A stretch of 64,000 bases of DNA from JAICJR01 sp963848495. GTDB lineage: Bacteria; Actinomycetota; Thermoleophilia; Solirubrobacterales; Thermoleophilaceae. The notes beneath the pieces were generated by a model. That model was given only the letters and a program-made list of their open reading frames with translations. It was not told the DNA's origin and made no database searches. Where the stretch lies: positions 372,001 to 436,000 of the forward strand of contig CAWKDV010000003.1 in assembly GCA_963848495.1 (NCBI GenBank). Direction: 5' to 3'. This document shows, piece after piece, positions 1 through 7,576 of the stretch (within the stretch, counting starts at the first letter, position 1; every line of letters begins with the position of its first letter). Position numbers and translations under genes: made by a program.

Positions 1-620
1 ACGCCTCCTCCTCGTCGGTGTACGGATCCAACCCCGCGCTCCCGAAGCGCGAGGACATGCTGCCGCTGCCTATCTCGCCTTACGGCGTGACCAAGCTCGC
101 CGGCGAGGGCTACTGCCGCGCCTTCGGCGAGGTGTACGGCCTCGAGACGGTGGCGCTGCGCTACTTCAACGTCTTCGGCCCCTACCAGGACGCCCGCTCC
201 GGCTACGCCGCCGCGGTGCCCAACTTCATCATGGCGCTCCTCGAGGGCCGGCCTCCGGTGGTCTACGGCGACGGCGAGCAGTCGCGCGACTTCACCTACG
301 TGGACAACGTCGTGCAGGCCAACCTGCTGGCGATGAACGCCGAGGCCGCGTCCGGGCAGGTGTACAACGTCGCCTATGGCCAGGACGTGACCGTCAACGC
401 GCTGCTCGCCGAGCTGCGCGAGCTGACCGGCAGCGATGTGCAGGCCACCTACCACCCGGCACGGCCCGGAGAGGTGAGGAACTCGCGGGCGGACATCAGC
501 GCCGTCCGGCGAGAGCTCGGCTACGAGCCCGTCGTCCCTCTCCGCGACGGACTCGCCCGCACCGTGCGCCACCTGGCTGGGGAGGTGGACGACGAGCGCG
601 AGTACGTCCGCTCGACCTAG
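1..620 (+). CDS. NAD-dependent sugar epimerase/dehydratase (5'-truncated by window edge)
   Basis: C-terminal part of an extended short-chain dehydrogenase acting on a nucleotide sugar, of the UDP-glucose/UDP-N-acetylglucosamine 4-epimerase group. The frame is open from the window edge (codons from base 3) and its first residues read ASSSSVYG, the catalytic Ser/Thr strand of this family, so the GTG at 18 is internal and not a start. The catalytic YxxxK pair is seen as YGVTK (bases about 81-95). DFTYVDNVV and the later substrate-binding region are typical of this subfamily. Missing: the N-terminal GxxGxxG Rossmann half, upstream of the window. It is followed at once by a broken methyltransferase, a usual partner in polysaccharide clusters. 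Precise substrate unknown. Confidence 0.9.
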   Translation, partial: ASSSSVYGSNPALPKREDMLPLPISPYGVTKLAGEGYCRAFGEVYGLETVALRYFNVFGPYQDARSGYAAAVPNFIMALLEGRPPVVYGDGEQSRDFTYVDNVVQANLLAMNAEAASGQVYNVAYGQDVTVNALLAELRELTGSDVQATYHPARPGEVRNSRADISAVRRELGYEPVVPLRDGLARTVRHLAGEVDDEREYVRST

Positions 621-621
621 C

Positions 622-1331
622 TCAGAGCGATTCCCGTTCGGCGAGAACTGGGCCCGCTTTCTCGCCGGCGTGGACCGACGCGCGGGTGCAGGCGGCAGCC
701 GAGTCGCTTACGGCCATGCTCGGCGGCGATTCGCTCGCAGGACGCTCGTTCGCGGACCTCGGCTCGGGCAGCGGGCTGTTCTGGCTCGCAGCCGCCCGGC
801 TCGGCGCCGCGCGCACCTGAACAGGCGAGCGTCCTCGACCTCCCCCACCTGCGCTCGCTCGGCAGCTTCGACATCGTCAACTGCTGGGGCGTCGTCCACC
901 ACACGGGCGACATGTGGACCGCGCTCGCGGGCGTCTGCGATCTCGTCGGGCCGGGCGGCCTGCTGCTCATCTCGATCTACAACGATCAGGGCTCCCGCAG
1001 CCGCCTCTGGCGGCGCGTGAAGAGGACGTACAACCGCCTCCCCCGCCCCCTCCGCCCGCCGTACGTCGCCGCCGTCATGGCGCCGTCCGAGCTGTGCGCG
1101 CTGGGCGCGTCGGTGCGGCGCCGCAGGAGCTATCTCGCCGGCTGGCGTGAGCCGCGCGAGCGCGGGATGTCCACGTGGCACGACATGGTCGACTGGGTCG
1201 GCGGCTACCCCTTCGAGACCGCCAGCCCCGACCAGGTCCACGACTTCTGCCACGCGCGCGGCTTCGTGCTCGAGCGGCTGCGCAGCCAGGGCGGCGGCCG
1301 TGGCTGCAACGAGTACGTCTACCGGCGCTGA
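622..1331 (+). pseudogene. Class I SAM-dependent methyltransferase, broken by frameshift and internal deletion
   Basis: Remains of a SAM-dependent methyltransferase in three frames. FGENWARFLA (frame of base 637) opens it; the frame then shifts near 665-671 to one reading the SAM-binding motif I (FADLGSGSGLFWLAA), which stops at a TGA near 827. The sequence resumes in a third frame from about 830 (LDLPHLRSLGSFDIVNCWG, then HHTGDMW) and runs intact to 1331, ending GCNEYVYRR. The stretch normally joining motif I to the SFDIV strand (roughly 35 residues, including the acidic ribose-binding loop) is absent, so this is more than a single base error. The last part (912-1331) could be read as a 139-residue ORF but would lack the cofactor site. 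It directly follows the epimerase and was probably co-transcribed with it. Confidence 0.7.
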
Positions 1332-1343
1332 GCCGGCGGGCTG

Positions 1344-1934
1344 CTACGCCTCTGGCCGGTAGCGCAGCCCGTCGAGCGCCACGCCCAGGATGTGCTCGAT
1401 CTGGGCGGGGTCGTTCGAGGGGATCTTGCGGATCGCGCCCACCATCTGGATGAGCTCGGCGATGTCGACGTCAGGGCGCACCACGCCGGCCTCCTGGGCG
1501 CGCTTCAGCAGCGGCTCGCCGGCGGCGAACAGGGAGGTGCGGCAGATCTTGAAGAGGTCGGCGTCCGGGTCGAGGTAGTCGAGCAGCTCGGCCGCGAGTG
1601 CGCGCTTGGTGGCGAGATAGGCGATGAAGCCCTGGACCCAGCCCGTGAGCGCCTCCCACGGGTCGGCGTCCTCGAACTGCGCCGCTGAGCGGCACATCTC
1701 TTCGACCTCACCCACGTAGAGCGCCTCGAGCAGCGCCTGGCGGTTGGGGAAGTGGCGGTACAGCGTGCCGATGCCCACGCCCGCGCGCCGGGCGATCTCC
1801 TCCAGGGCCATTGACTCGCCGCCCTCGGCGAACGCCTCGCGCGCGGCCGCGAGCACCTTGTCGTAGTTGCGGCGCGCGTCGGCGCGCTTGGGGCGGGCGA
1901 TCAGCGTCTCGGCGGAAGTCTCGATGGTGCTCAT
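1344..1934 (-). CDS. TetR-family transcriptional repressor
   Basis: 196-residue TetR/AcrR regulator. The N-terminal helix-turn-helix is clear at about residues 40-72 (LEEIARRAGVGIGTLYRHF), followed by an all-helical ligand-binding domain. The ATG at 1934 is chosen because the HTH then sits at the usual distance from the N-terminus; an in-frame extension to 2051 would cross the operator region. It is divergent from a DHA2-type exporter starting at 2052, the classic arrangement in which the repressor controls the pump and itself. Three GGAGG...CCTCC dyads lie between them. By family and context it represses the exporter until a small, probably toxic or antibiotic, ligand binds; the ligand cannot be predicted. 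Confidence 0.9.
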   Translation of the reverse strand: MSTIETSAETLIARPKRADARRNYDKVLAAAREAFAEGGESMALEEIARRAGVGIGTLYRHFPNRQALLEALYVGEVEEMCRSAAQFEDADPWEALTGWVQGFIAYLATKRALAAELLDYLDPDADLFKICRTSLFAAGEPLLKRAQEAGVVRPDVDIAELIQMVGAIRKIPSNDPAQIEHILGVALDGLRYRPEA

Positions 1935-1943
1935 GAAATTGCC

Positions 1944-1972
1944 TTGACAAACGGAGGGTGCCTCCGTATAGT
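1944..1972 (+). promoter_or_regulatory. Sigma-70-type promoter for the DHA2 exporter
   Basis: TTGACA (1944-1949), exactly 17 bases, then TATAGT (1967-1972): a near-consensus housekeeping promoter, striking in such GC-rich DNA. The whole spacer apart from two bases is a perfect dyad, CGGAGG-GTG-CCTCCG, so a bound TetR dimer would sit between the -35 and -10 elements. It points at the exporter, about 80 bases upstream of its ATG. Confidence 0.75.
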
Positions 1973-2010
1973 TCCGGAGGCCTCCTCCAGTTATTTCGGA
2001 GGTGGCCTCC
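1952..2010. promoter_or_regulatory. Three TetR-type operator dyads between divergent repressor and exporter
   Basis: Three inverted repeats share GGAGG/CCTCC half-sites: 1952-1966 (6-bp arms, 3-bp centre), 1976-1985 (GGAGGCCTCC, no gap) and 1998-2010 (5-bp arms, TGG centre). Their centres are about 21.5 and 23.5 bases apart, close to two helical turns. The first lies inside the exporter promoter, the other two downstream of it. Assignment to the adjacent TetR gene is inferred from position and symmetry. Confidence 0.65.
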
Positions 2011-2051
2011 AGTTTAGCCGCTGGGGACGGGATCGACAAGTTGGGAACCAC

Positions 2052-3431
2052 ATGAATTTCATCTCCACAGCAAGGCGCGAGGCAACGTCAGACAGCCGCC
2101 GCTGGGCGTCTCTGTTCGTCGTCTGCCTCGCGCAGCTCATGATCGTGCTGGACGTCACGATCGTGAACGTCGCGCTGCCCTCGATCCAGCACGACCTTCA
2201 CTTCAGCCAGGCCAGCCTGACCTGGGTGATCAACGCCTTCCTCGTCACCTTCGGCAGCCTGCTGCTGCTGGCCGGGCGGCTCGGCGACCTCATCGGGCGC
2301 AAGCGCGTGTTCCTCGCCGGCGTGGTGACGTTCACCTTCGCATCGCTCCTGTGCGGGGTCGCCCCCACCGAAGGCGTGCTGATCGGCGCCCGCTTCCTCC
2401 AGGGCGTCGGCGCCGCCGCTCAGGCGTCGGTGATCCTGGCGATCATCGTCACCGAGTTCCCCCAGGCGAGCGAGCGCGCCCGCGCGATGAGCGCGTACGT
2501 GTTCGTCTCGGTCGCGGGAGGCTCGCTCGGGCTCCTCGCAGGCGGGCTGCTGACCCAGGCGCTCAGCTGGCACTGGGTCTTCTTCGTGAACCTGCCGATC
2601 GGCATCGCCACCTTCGCGCTCGGCCAGGCGCTGATCCGCTCGGACAGCGGAGCCGGCATCGGGCAGGGCGTCGACTGGCTCGGCTCGCTGCTCGTCACCA
2701 CCTCGCTGGCGAGCGCCATCTACGCGATCGTCGAGGCCACGAGCCACGGCTGGATCTCCGCTCCCGTGCTCGGGATCGGCGCCATCGCCGTGCTCCTGAT
2801 GACGGCGTTCATCGCCCTCGAGGCAAGGATCGAGAACCCGATCATGCCGCTGCGGATCTTCCGCGTCCGCGGCCTGATCAACGCGAGCCTGGTGCGCGGA
2901 GTGCTCGTCACCGGCATGTACTCCACGTTCTTCCTGGGCACGCTCTACCTCGAGCACGTCCGCCACTACAGCGCGCTGCAGACCGGCGCCGCGTTCCTGC
3001 CCTGGACCCTCACCGTCGCGGTCCTCTCACGCGGGATCACGGCACGGCTCGTGGAGCGCTTCGGGCCGCTGCCCGTCCTCACCGGCGGAATGGCGACCGC
3101 CATCGTCGGACTGCTCCTGTTCGGCACGGTCGGCCCGGACACGAGCTTCTTCCCGACGATCTTCTTCGCCTGCTTCGCCCTCGGCCTCGGCATCGGAAAT
3201 GCCTTCATGCCGCTGTTGACGCTGGCGATGGAGGACGTCCCAGCCGCGGACGCCGGGCTCGGCTCGGGCATCACCAACGTCTCGCAGCAGATCAGCGGCG
3301 CGCTCGGCCTCGCGGTTCTGAGCACGCTCGCCGACAACCACACCAAGGGCCTGCTGGACGTCCCACCACGGGGTGACCAGCTCGCTGATCAGCGGCTACC
3401 AGCTCGCGTTCTTCGCTGGGCGCCGTGGTGA
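2052..3431 (+). CDS. MFS drug exporter, DHA2 (EmrB/QacA) family, frameshifted near the C-terminus
   Basis: Proton-coupled multidrug exporter of the 14-helix DHA2 family in the cytoplasmic membrane. ATG 2052 is used; upstream in-frame codons cover the promoter and operators. Family features: first helix with LMIVLDVTIVNVALP, loop motif GRLGDLIGRKR, RFLQGVGAAAQ, and the antiporter motif around GGSLGLLAGG. The frame leaves the family near base 3370: the expected tail appears in frame +1 (SLISGYQLAFFAG, about 3376-3414) and then in another frame from about 3423 (VIAVGIVLALTLLRP). As written, the protein loses its last helix and ends in unrelated residues. Two same-direction single-base changes explain this: either sequence errors or recent inactivation. 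It is divergent from its likely TetR repressor. Confidence 0.8.
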   Translation: MNFISTARREATSDSRRWASLFVVCLAQLMIVLDVTIVNVALPSIQHDLHFSQASLTWVINAFLVTFGSLLLLAGRLGDLIGRKRVFLAGVVTFTFASLLCGVAPTEGVLIGARFLQGVGAAAQASVILAIIVTEFPQASERARAMSAYVFVSVAGGSLGLLAGGLLTQALSWHWVFFVNLPIGIATFALGQALIRSDSGAGIGQGVDWLGSLLVTTSLASAIYAIVEATSHGWISAPVLGIGAIAVLLMTAFIALEARIENPIMPLRIFRVRGLINASLVRGVLVTGMYSTFFLGTLYLEHVRHYSALQTGAAFLPWTLTVAVLSRGITARLVERFGPLPVLTGGMATAIVGLLLFGTVGPDTSFFPTIFFACFALGLGIGNAFMPLLTLAMEDVPAADAGLGSGITNVSQQISGALGLAVLSTLADNHTKGLLDVPPRGDQLADQRLPARVLRWAPW

Positions 3432-3526
3432 TCGCCGTCGGGATCGTCCTCGCGCTCACGCTCCTGCGGCCGGGCAGCACCCAGCCGGAGCTGGTGACCA
3501 ACCTCGAAGCTGGAGCGGCAGGGAGC

Positions 3527-3718
3527 ATGACCCACGAGAACCCCAGCCACTCCCGCCTCGACTCCGCCAACGCCGTCGTGGCCGCCTACATCCACGAGAT
3601 CTCCGCTCGCCACGCCCCCGCCCCGACAGGGGACGGGCGGCGCGGCGACCGACGGCGGCACGCCCCTCGGCGGCCGGCCGCCAGTCGGATAGGCTCGCGC
3701 CGCCTACCCATTCACTGA
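3527..3718 (+). CDS. Possible small protein after the exporter
   Basis: 63-codon ORF beginning ATG with GGCAGGG just upstream. The N-terminal half (LDSANAVVAAYIHEISARH) looks like a folded amphipathic helix; the rest is arginine/proline-rich and could be non-coding. The same frame carries the displaced end of the exporter, with no stop between, so this may be a C-terminal tail rather than a gene. A TGA in another frame overlaps the ATG (3528-3530), which would give an ATGA junction if the exporter were in that frame. Family not recognised. Confidence 0.3.
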   Translation: MTHENPSHSRLDSANAVVAAYIHEISARHAPAPTGDGRRGDRRRHAPRRPAASRIGSRRLPIH

Positions 3719-3729
3719 GAGGACGAGCC

Positions 3730-4017
3730 ATGGCAGTCGGTATCCGGTTGAAGTTCGCCGGTGGCACACAGCAGCAGTACGAAGCGGTGCACAGCCACGT
3801 ACGGGCGGATGAGGACCCGCCGGACGGGTTGATCTTCCACTCCGCCGGCCCGATAGACGGGGGCTGGGGTGTGATCGACTTCTGGGAGTCGCGGGATGCC
3901 TTCGACCGCTTCGCCGGGGAGCGGCTCGGGCCCGCGGCCGAGGCGCTCGGCGAGTCCGGGATGCCCGGCCCGCCGGACGTGCGCGAGTTCCCGGTGCACA
4001 ACTACACCAAGCCGTAG
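3730..4017 (+). CDS. Small dimeric alpha/beta-barrel (ABM-like) protein
   Basis: 95-residue cytoplasmic protein. The ATG at 3730 has AGAGGAC upstream at good spacing. Features such as YEAVHSHVRA, GLIFHSAGPIDGGWGVIDFW and a helix starting ESRDAFDRFAGE match the ferredoxin-like fold of antibiotic-biosynthesis-monooxygenase/stress-responsive dimeric barrel proteins, common in Actinobacteria and often without known substrate. No catalytic residue can be assigned. It follows the exporter and precedes a long hairpin leader; co-regulation with the exporter is possible but not shown. Confidence 0.7.
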   Translation: MAVGIRLKFAGGTQQQYEAVHSHVRADEDPPDGLIFHSAGPIDGGWGVIDFWESRDAFDRFAGERLGPAAEALGESGMPGPPDVREFPVHNYTKP

Positions 4018-4034
4018 CCGCTTCCTAAATCTTC

Positions 4035-4100
4035 CCTCCCACCGAACCTGTGGATTCGCGTCGGTGTTAGCACGAGCACCAACGCGAATCCCCTGGGAGG
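4035..4100 (+). promoter_or_regulatory. Two-part leader hairpin covering the ribosome binding site of the next gene
   Basis: Inner stem: 4052-4066 pairs with 4077-4091 (15 bp, one C-A mismatch, 10-base loop). Outer stem: CCTCCCA (4035-4041) pairs perfectly with TGGGAGG (4094-4100). The outer 3' arm is the Shine-Dalgarno sequence for the ATG at 4110 (GGGAGGG, 8-base spacing), so the folded RNA would hide it. There is no U-run, which argues against a plain terminator of the upstream gene. No known riboswitch consensus is recognised. Confidence 0.6.
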
Positions 4101-4109
4101 GCTCTCTCT

Positions 4110-5414
4110 ATGAACGCATCACGCAGGCGGCGCCTGGCGGGAATCGGCGCGCTCGTGTGCCTGCTGTCGCTCGCTCCGGCGGCGGCACAGGCTCGCAAGC
4201 ACGCGGGTCGCCATGGGCACAACATCTCGATCAACCTGTCGGACAACCCGGTCACGGCCGGCGACCAGGTCGTGATCTTCGGACGGCTGACCGGTCCGAA
4301 CAACGCGGGCCGGGTCGTGACGTTGTGGCACCGCATCAACCCGCGGCCGGCGTTCACGCCGGTGCAGCAGACGAAGACCGACGGCCAGGGCTTCTACGCC
4401 TTCTTCCGGCAGCCGGGCGTCGTCGACAGCAACCGCAACTGGTACGTGAAGTCGCTGGGCGCCCGCAGCCGCAACGTGCACGAGCGGGTGTTCTCGCTGG
4501 TGACCCTGAGCGGGCCCGCGGACGGGTCGAACCTGCTCACGGGGCCGGCGCACAAGGTCACCTTCACGGGCACGGTCTCGCCCTTCAAGGTGGGTGACCG
4601 GGTGCTGCTCCAGCGGCAGAACTCGGACACCGGCAAGGGCTGGGGAACGATCGACCGCGGCCGCGTGCAGCCCGGCGGCAGCTTCTCGATCACCCACACG
4701 TTCCGCGTGCCCGGCGATGCCGACATCCGGGTGCTAGTGCAGGGCACACGGCGAAACATCGCCAGCGTCTCGAACGTCCTCGACTACGAGATCTCGCAGG
4801 CGCAGAACTCGCAGCTCACGCTGAACACGTCGGCCGACCCGATCACCGTGGGTCAGGCGGTGACGCTGAGCGGGACGCTGGCGAACGGCGCCGGCCAGAC
4901 CGTGACGCTCTTCGCCAGGACCAAGGGCCACAACCCGGTCCAGGTCGGGCAGACCGTCGCGGGCGCGGGTGGGGACTACACGTTCGTCCAGACCCCGCTG
5001 CACAACACGATCTACCAGGTGAAGGGCGGCGGGAAGTCGTCGGCGCAGCTCTACGAGGGCGTGAAGGACATGCTCACGGCCTTCGAGGCGCCGTCGTCCG
5101 TCAGCGCCGGGCAGTCGGTGACCTTCAGCGGCACCGTCTCGCCTGACAAGACGGGCCACGTGATCTACCTGCAGCGCCAGAACCCGAGCGGGAACGGCTT
5201 CCACACCGTTCAGGTGGCGAGCGTCGGAACCGGCTCCGTCTACTCGATCACCCGCCGGCTGTTCGCACCGGGCACCAAGGTGTTCCGGGTGCTGATCCCC
5301 GGCGGCCCGTTCAACCAGGGCGCGGCGAGCTCGCCGTTCACGATCACGGTGACCCAGCCGGCGCCGTCCCAGCTGAACGGCTCGAAGCCGGACTCGGACA
5401 ACCAGGGCACCTAA
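4110..5414 (+). CDS. Exported Ig-like repeat protein
   Basis: 434-residue protein with a Sec signal peptide (basic MNASRRRR, hydrophobic core, cleavage probably after AAAQA, residues 24-28). The rest is about four beta-sandwich repeats each opening with a phrase like DNPVTAGDQVVIFGRL, ADPITVGQAVTLSGTL or APSSVSAGQSVTFSGTV, typical of bacterial Ig-like domains of surface or secreted proteins. No sortase motif, membrane anchor or catalytic residue is visible. Its ribosome binding site lies in a predicted hairpin. Convergent with the NHL protein, 10 bases away. Probably extracellular or wall-associated, with a structural or adhesive role (inference). Confidence 0.75.
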   Translation: MNASRRRRLAGIGALVCLLSLAPAAAQARKHAGRHGHNISINLSDNPVTAGDQVVIFGRLTGPNNAGRVVTLWHRINPRPAFTPVQQTKTDGQGFYAFFRQPGVVDSNRNWYVKSLGARSRNVHERVFSLVTLSGPADGSNLLTGPAHKVTFTGTVSPFKVGDRVLLQRQNSDTGKGWGTIDRGRVQPGGSFSITHTFRVPGDADIRVLVQGTRRNIASVSNVLDYEISQAQNSQLTLNTSADPITVGQAVTLSGTLANGAGQTVTLFARTKGHNPVQVGQTVAGAGGDYTFVQTPLHNTIYQVKGGGKSSAQLYEGVKDMLTAFEAPSSVSAGQSVTFSGTVSPDKTGHVIYLQRQNPSGNGFHTVQVASVGTGSVYSITRRLFAPGTKVFRVLIPGGPFNQGAASSPFTITVTQPAPSQLNGSKPDSDNQGT

Positions 5415-5424
5415 GACAGCGCCG

Positions 5425-6690
5425 CTACGGGAGGATCGGCACCGCCAGCCGCACGGCGGTGCCGACCCCTCCCGTGCCGCGCGGCGTGGCGGTGAGCCTC
5501 GCCGTGAGCCGGTGGTGCCGAGCGAAGCCGCGCTTGAGCGCGAGCCGCTCCCGCTTCGACAGCGTCAGCGTGATCGTGGCCTGGCCGGCGCCGGCGAGCG
5601 TGCGGTCGAAGCGCAGGCGCAGAGGGTGCCCGTGCGCGATCGACACGCTCCCGACGACCCGCAGCTTGCAGGCCCGGTCGCAGCCCAGCGAGGCGAGCAG
5701 GCCGCCCCGCCGCAGCACGTGCTGGCGCGCGATCGCGAGCGTGAGCGTCGGCGGGATCGGCGTGAACGAGTAGCTGTCGATCCGGTTGTTGCCGGTGTTT
5801 GCCACCAGCAGGTCGCCGTTCGGGGCCATCGCCAGCGCGCGCGGGTACTTCAGATAGCCCGGCGCGCTGCCGTCGCTCCCCCACGTCGTGAGCGCGGTGA
5901 GTGAGGGGTCGAGCTCGACGATGCGGTCGCTCGCGTTGTCGGCGACGAAGACGTTGCCGTGCCGGTCGACGGCGACGTCGTACGGGTTCCAGAACTGGTT
6001 CAGGTGCGTGCCCGGGCCGCTGCCGAACGCGCCGATGAAGCCGCCGTCGGTCGTGAACTCCACCAGCCGGTGGTTGTCGTCGTCGGCGACGAGCAAGCGC
6101 GAGCCGCTGACCGTGAGGCCGAGCGGGTGGTTGAGGTCGTGGGTCGGCGTCGTCCAGTCGGCGACGAAGTTGCCGTTCAGGTCGAACTTCTGGATCCGCT
6201 CGTTGTCGCTGTCGGAAACGTAGACGTACGACCCGCCGACCGCGATGCCGCCCTTCCAGCCGATCCGGAAGTGCCCGGCGGCCGTGCCGCGCTTCCCCCA
6301 GGTGGTGAGTAGGTTGCCGTTCGGATCGAATTTGTCGACCTGGTTGTTGCTGGTGTCGAGCACGTAGACGTCGCCGCTTGCGTCGGCGGCGACGCCGCCC
6401 ACCGAGAGGAACTGTCCCCACTGCGCGAGCTGGACGCCGTTCGGATCGAACTTGCGCACCACGCCGCTCTGCTGGTCGCCGACGATCACGTTGCCGGCGC
6501 CGTCCACCGCTATCGCCTGCGGCCGCGCGAACGTCGCCGGCGCCGGGCTGCCGAACTCGCTGAAGGTGGTGTACGGGCAGTCGAACGCGCCCGGGCAGGA
6601 GTCGGCGAGCGCCGGCGTCGCACCGAGCGCAAGCCCCGCCAGCAGCACAGCGATCCCCGCGGCCCGAAGCCCCATCCCCGAACGCAACAC
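5425..6690 (-). CDS. Exported NHL-repeat beta-propeller protein
   Basis: 421 residues: signal peptide (hydrophobic core about residues 9-25, cleavage near ALADS), then six or so NHL blades (residues about 45-320), recognisable from repeated phrases FARPQAIAVDGAGNVIVGD, KFDPNGVQLAQWG, LNHPLGLTVSGSRLLVADDDN and WNPYDVAVDRHGNVFVAD. A C-terminal beta-rich domain (about 325-421) with a CDRAC pair resembles the small Ig-like tails on other exported proteins in this window. NHL propellers bind proteins, RNA or glycans and are usually non-catalytic; here an extracellular scaffold is likely. An ATG six residues in (MGLRAAG) is an alternative start. Confidence 0.8.
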   Translation of the reverse strand: MLRSGMGLRAAGIAVLLAGLALGATPALADSCPGAFDCPYTTFSEFGSPAPATFARPQAIAVDGAGNVIVGDQQSGVVRKFDPNGVQLAQWGQFLSVGGVAADASGDVYVLDTSNNQVDKFDPNGNLLTTWGKRGTAAGHFRIGWKGGIAVGGSYVYVSDSDNERIQKFDLNGNFVADWTTPTHDLNHPLGLTVSGSRLLVADDDNHRLVEFTTDGGFIGAFGSGPGTHLNQFWNPYDVAVDRHGNVFVADNASDRIVELDPSLTALTTWGSDGSAPGYLKYPRALAMAPNGDLLVANTGNNRIDSYSFTPIPPTLTLAIARQHVLRRGGLLASLGCDRACKLRVVGSVSIAHGHPLRLRFDRTLAGAGQATITLTLSKRERLALKRGFARHHRLTARLTATPRGTGGVGTAVRLAVPILP

Positions 6691-6730
6691 GGCCCCGCGG
6701 GGGAAGTCGCGGCCACCGCCGGCGCGGGTC

Positions 6731-7576
6731 CTACAGCGGCCGCTCCGGCTGGAGCTGTGATCGCCGGTCCGCCCGCCAGAGCCACACCGGTGCGCGCTCG
6801 AGGTCTCCGTGCTCGTCGAACCTTCCGAGACGGCGCAGGTTGGCCAGCATGTCCGGGCGCCCCCCGGCTACCTCCCGGATCGCGCGCACGACGAGCTCGG
6901 CGGCGGCCTGCGAGCGCTCCACACCGGCGAACAGCTCGTCGGGCGAGTACCCGGCCAGAGGCTCGAATGGCAATGCGAGCTGCACAGCGCGCTTGCCGAG
7001 CTCGGCGCCCTGGACGCCGTCGAAGGCCACCAGCGGCAGGGGCGAGGACTCGGCCGCGCGCTCGATCTCGGGCTGGTCCGCGAGCCCCGCGAGCACGACG
7101 AGGTCGGCGTCCCGGAGATCATCGGCGCGCGGCAGCTCTGCCAGGCGCAGCTGGCCGTCGAGCTGGCGGCCGTAGTCGTGCGAACCGGCGACCACCAGCG
7201 CGCGCTTGCCCTCGCGGCGCACGTCGTCCGCGATCCGCATCGCCACCTCCGTGTCACGCGCGACCAGCCGGAAGACCGTGCCGCGGTGCTGCGCCGGATC
7301 GCCGGCGCACGGCTCGTCGTCGCGGGTCACGCCGGCCCAGGTGGCCACAGGAGCCAGCAGCGGCAGGCCCACCGGAACGGTTGCCTCGAGCGCGTCGGCC
7401 ACCTCGGCGGAACGGTAGGGACCGATGAGGGCGAGCGCCTGTGGATCGGAGGCGGCGGCATCCACCGCCGCGCCGACGTCGCCGAAGTCGTGGGCGACGT
7501 GTGGAATGCCCGCAGCGGCGAGGACCTCGCCCGCGGCCCGCGTGAGCCGCTCGGGAAGGATCGAGTGGACGCTCAT
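6731..7576 (-). CDS. Type I periplasmic-binding-fold protein, apparently cytoplasmic
   Basis: 281 residues resembling the two-lobed Leu/Ile/Val-binding (type I) fold: LALIGPYRSAEVADALEATV with GLPLLAPVATWAG recalls the first-lobe ligand site, VFRLVARDTEVAMRIADDV and RALVVAGSHDYGRQL the second lobe, and LVVLAGLADQPEIERAA a later strand. Unlike true ABC-transporter receptors it has no signal peptide or lipobox. Its ATG overlaps the stop of the PolX-like gene by 4 bp, so the two are translationally coupled. Function unknown; an intracellular sensor derived from a binding protein is one reading. The last 20 or so residues (RAPVWLWRADRR) are not family-like. Confidence 0.6.
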   Translation of the reverse strand: MSVHSILPERLTRAAGEVLAAAGIPHVAHDFGDVGAAVDAAASDPQALALIGPYRSAEVADALEATVPVGLPLLAPVATWAGVTRDDEPCAGDPAQHRGTVFRLVARDTEVAMRIADDVRREGKRALVVAGSHDYGRQLDGQLRLAELPRADDLRDADLVVLAGLADQPEIERAAESSPLPLVAFDGVQGAELGKRAVQLALPFEPLAGYSPDELFAGVERSQAAAELVVRAIREVAGGRPDMLANLRRLGRFDEHGDLERAPVWLWRADRRSQLQPERPL

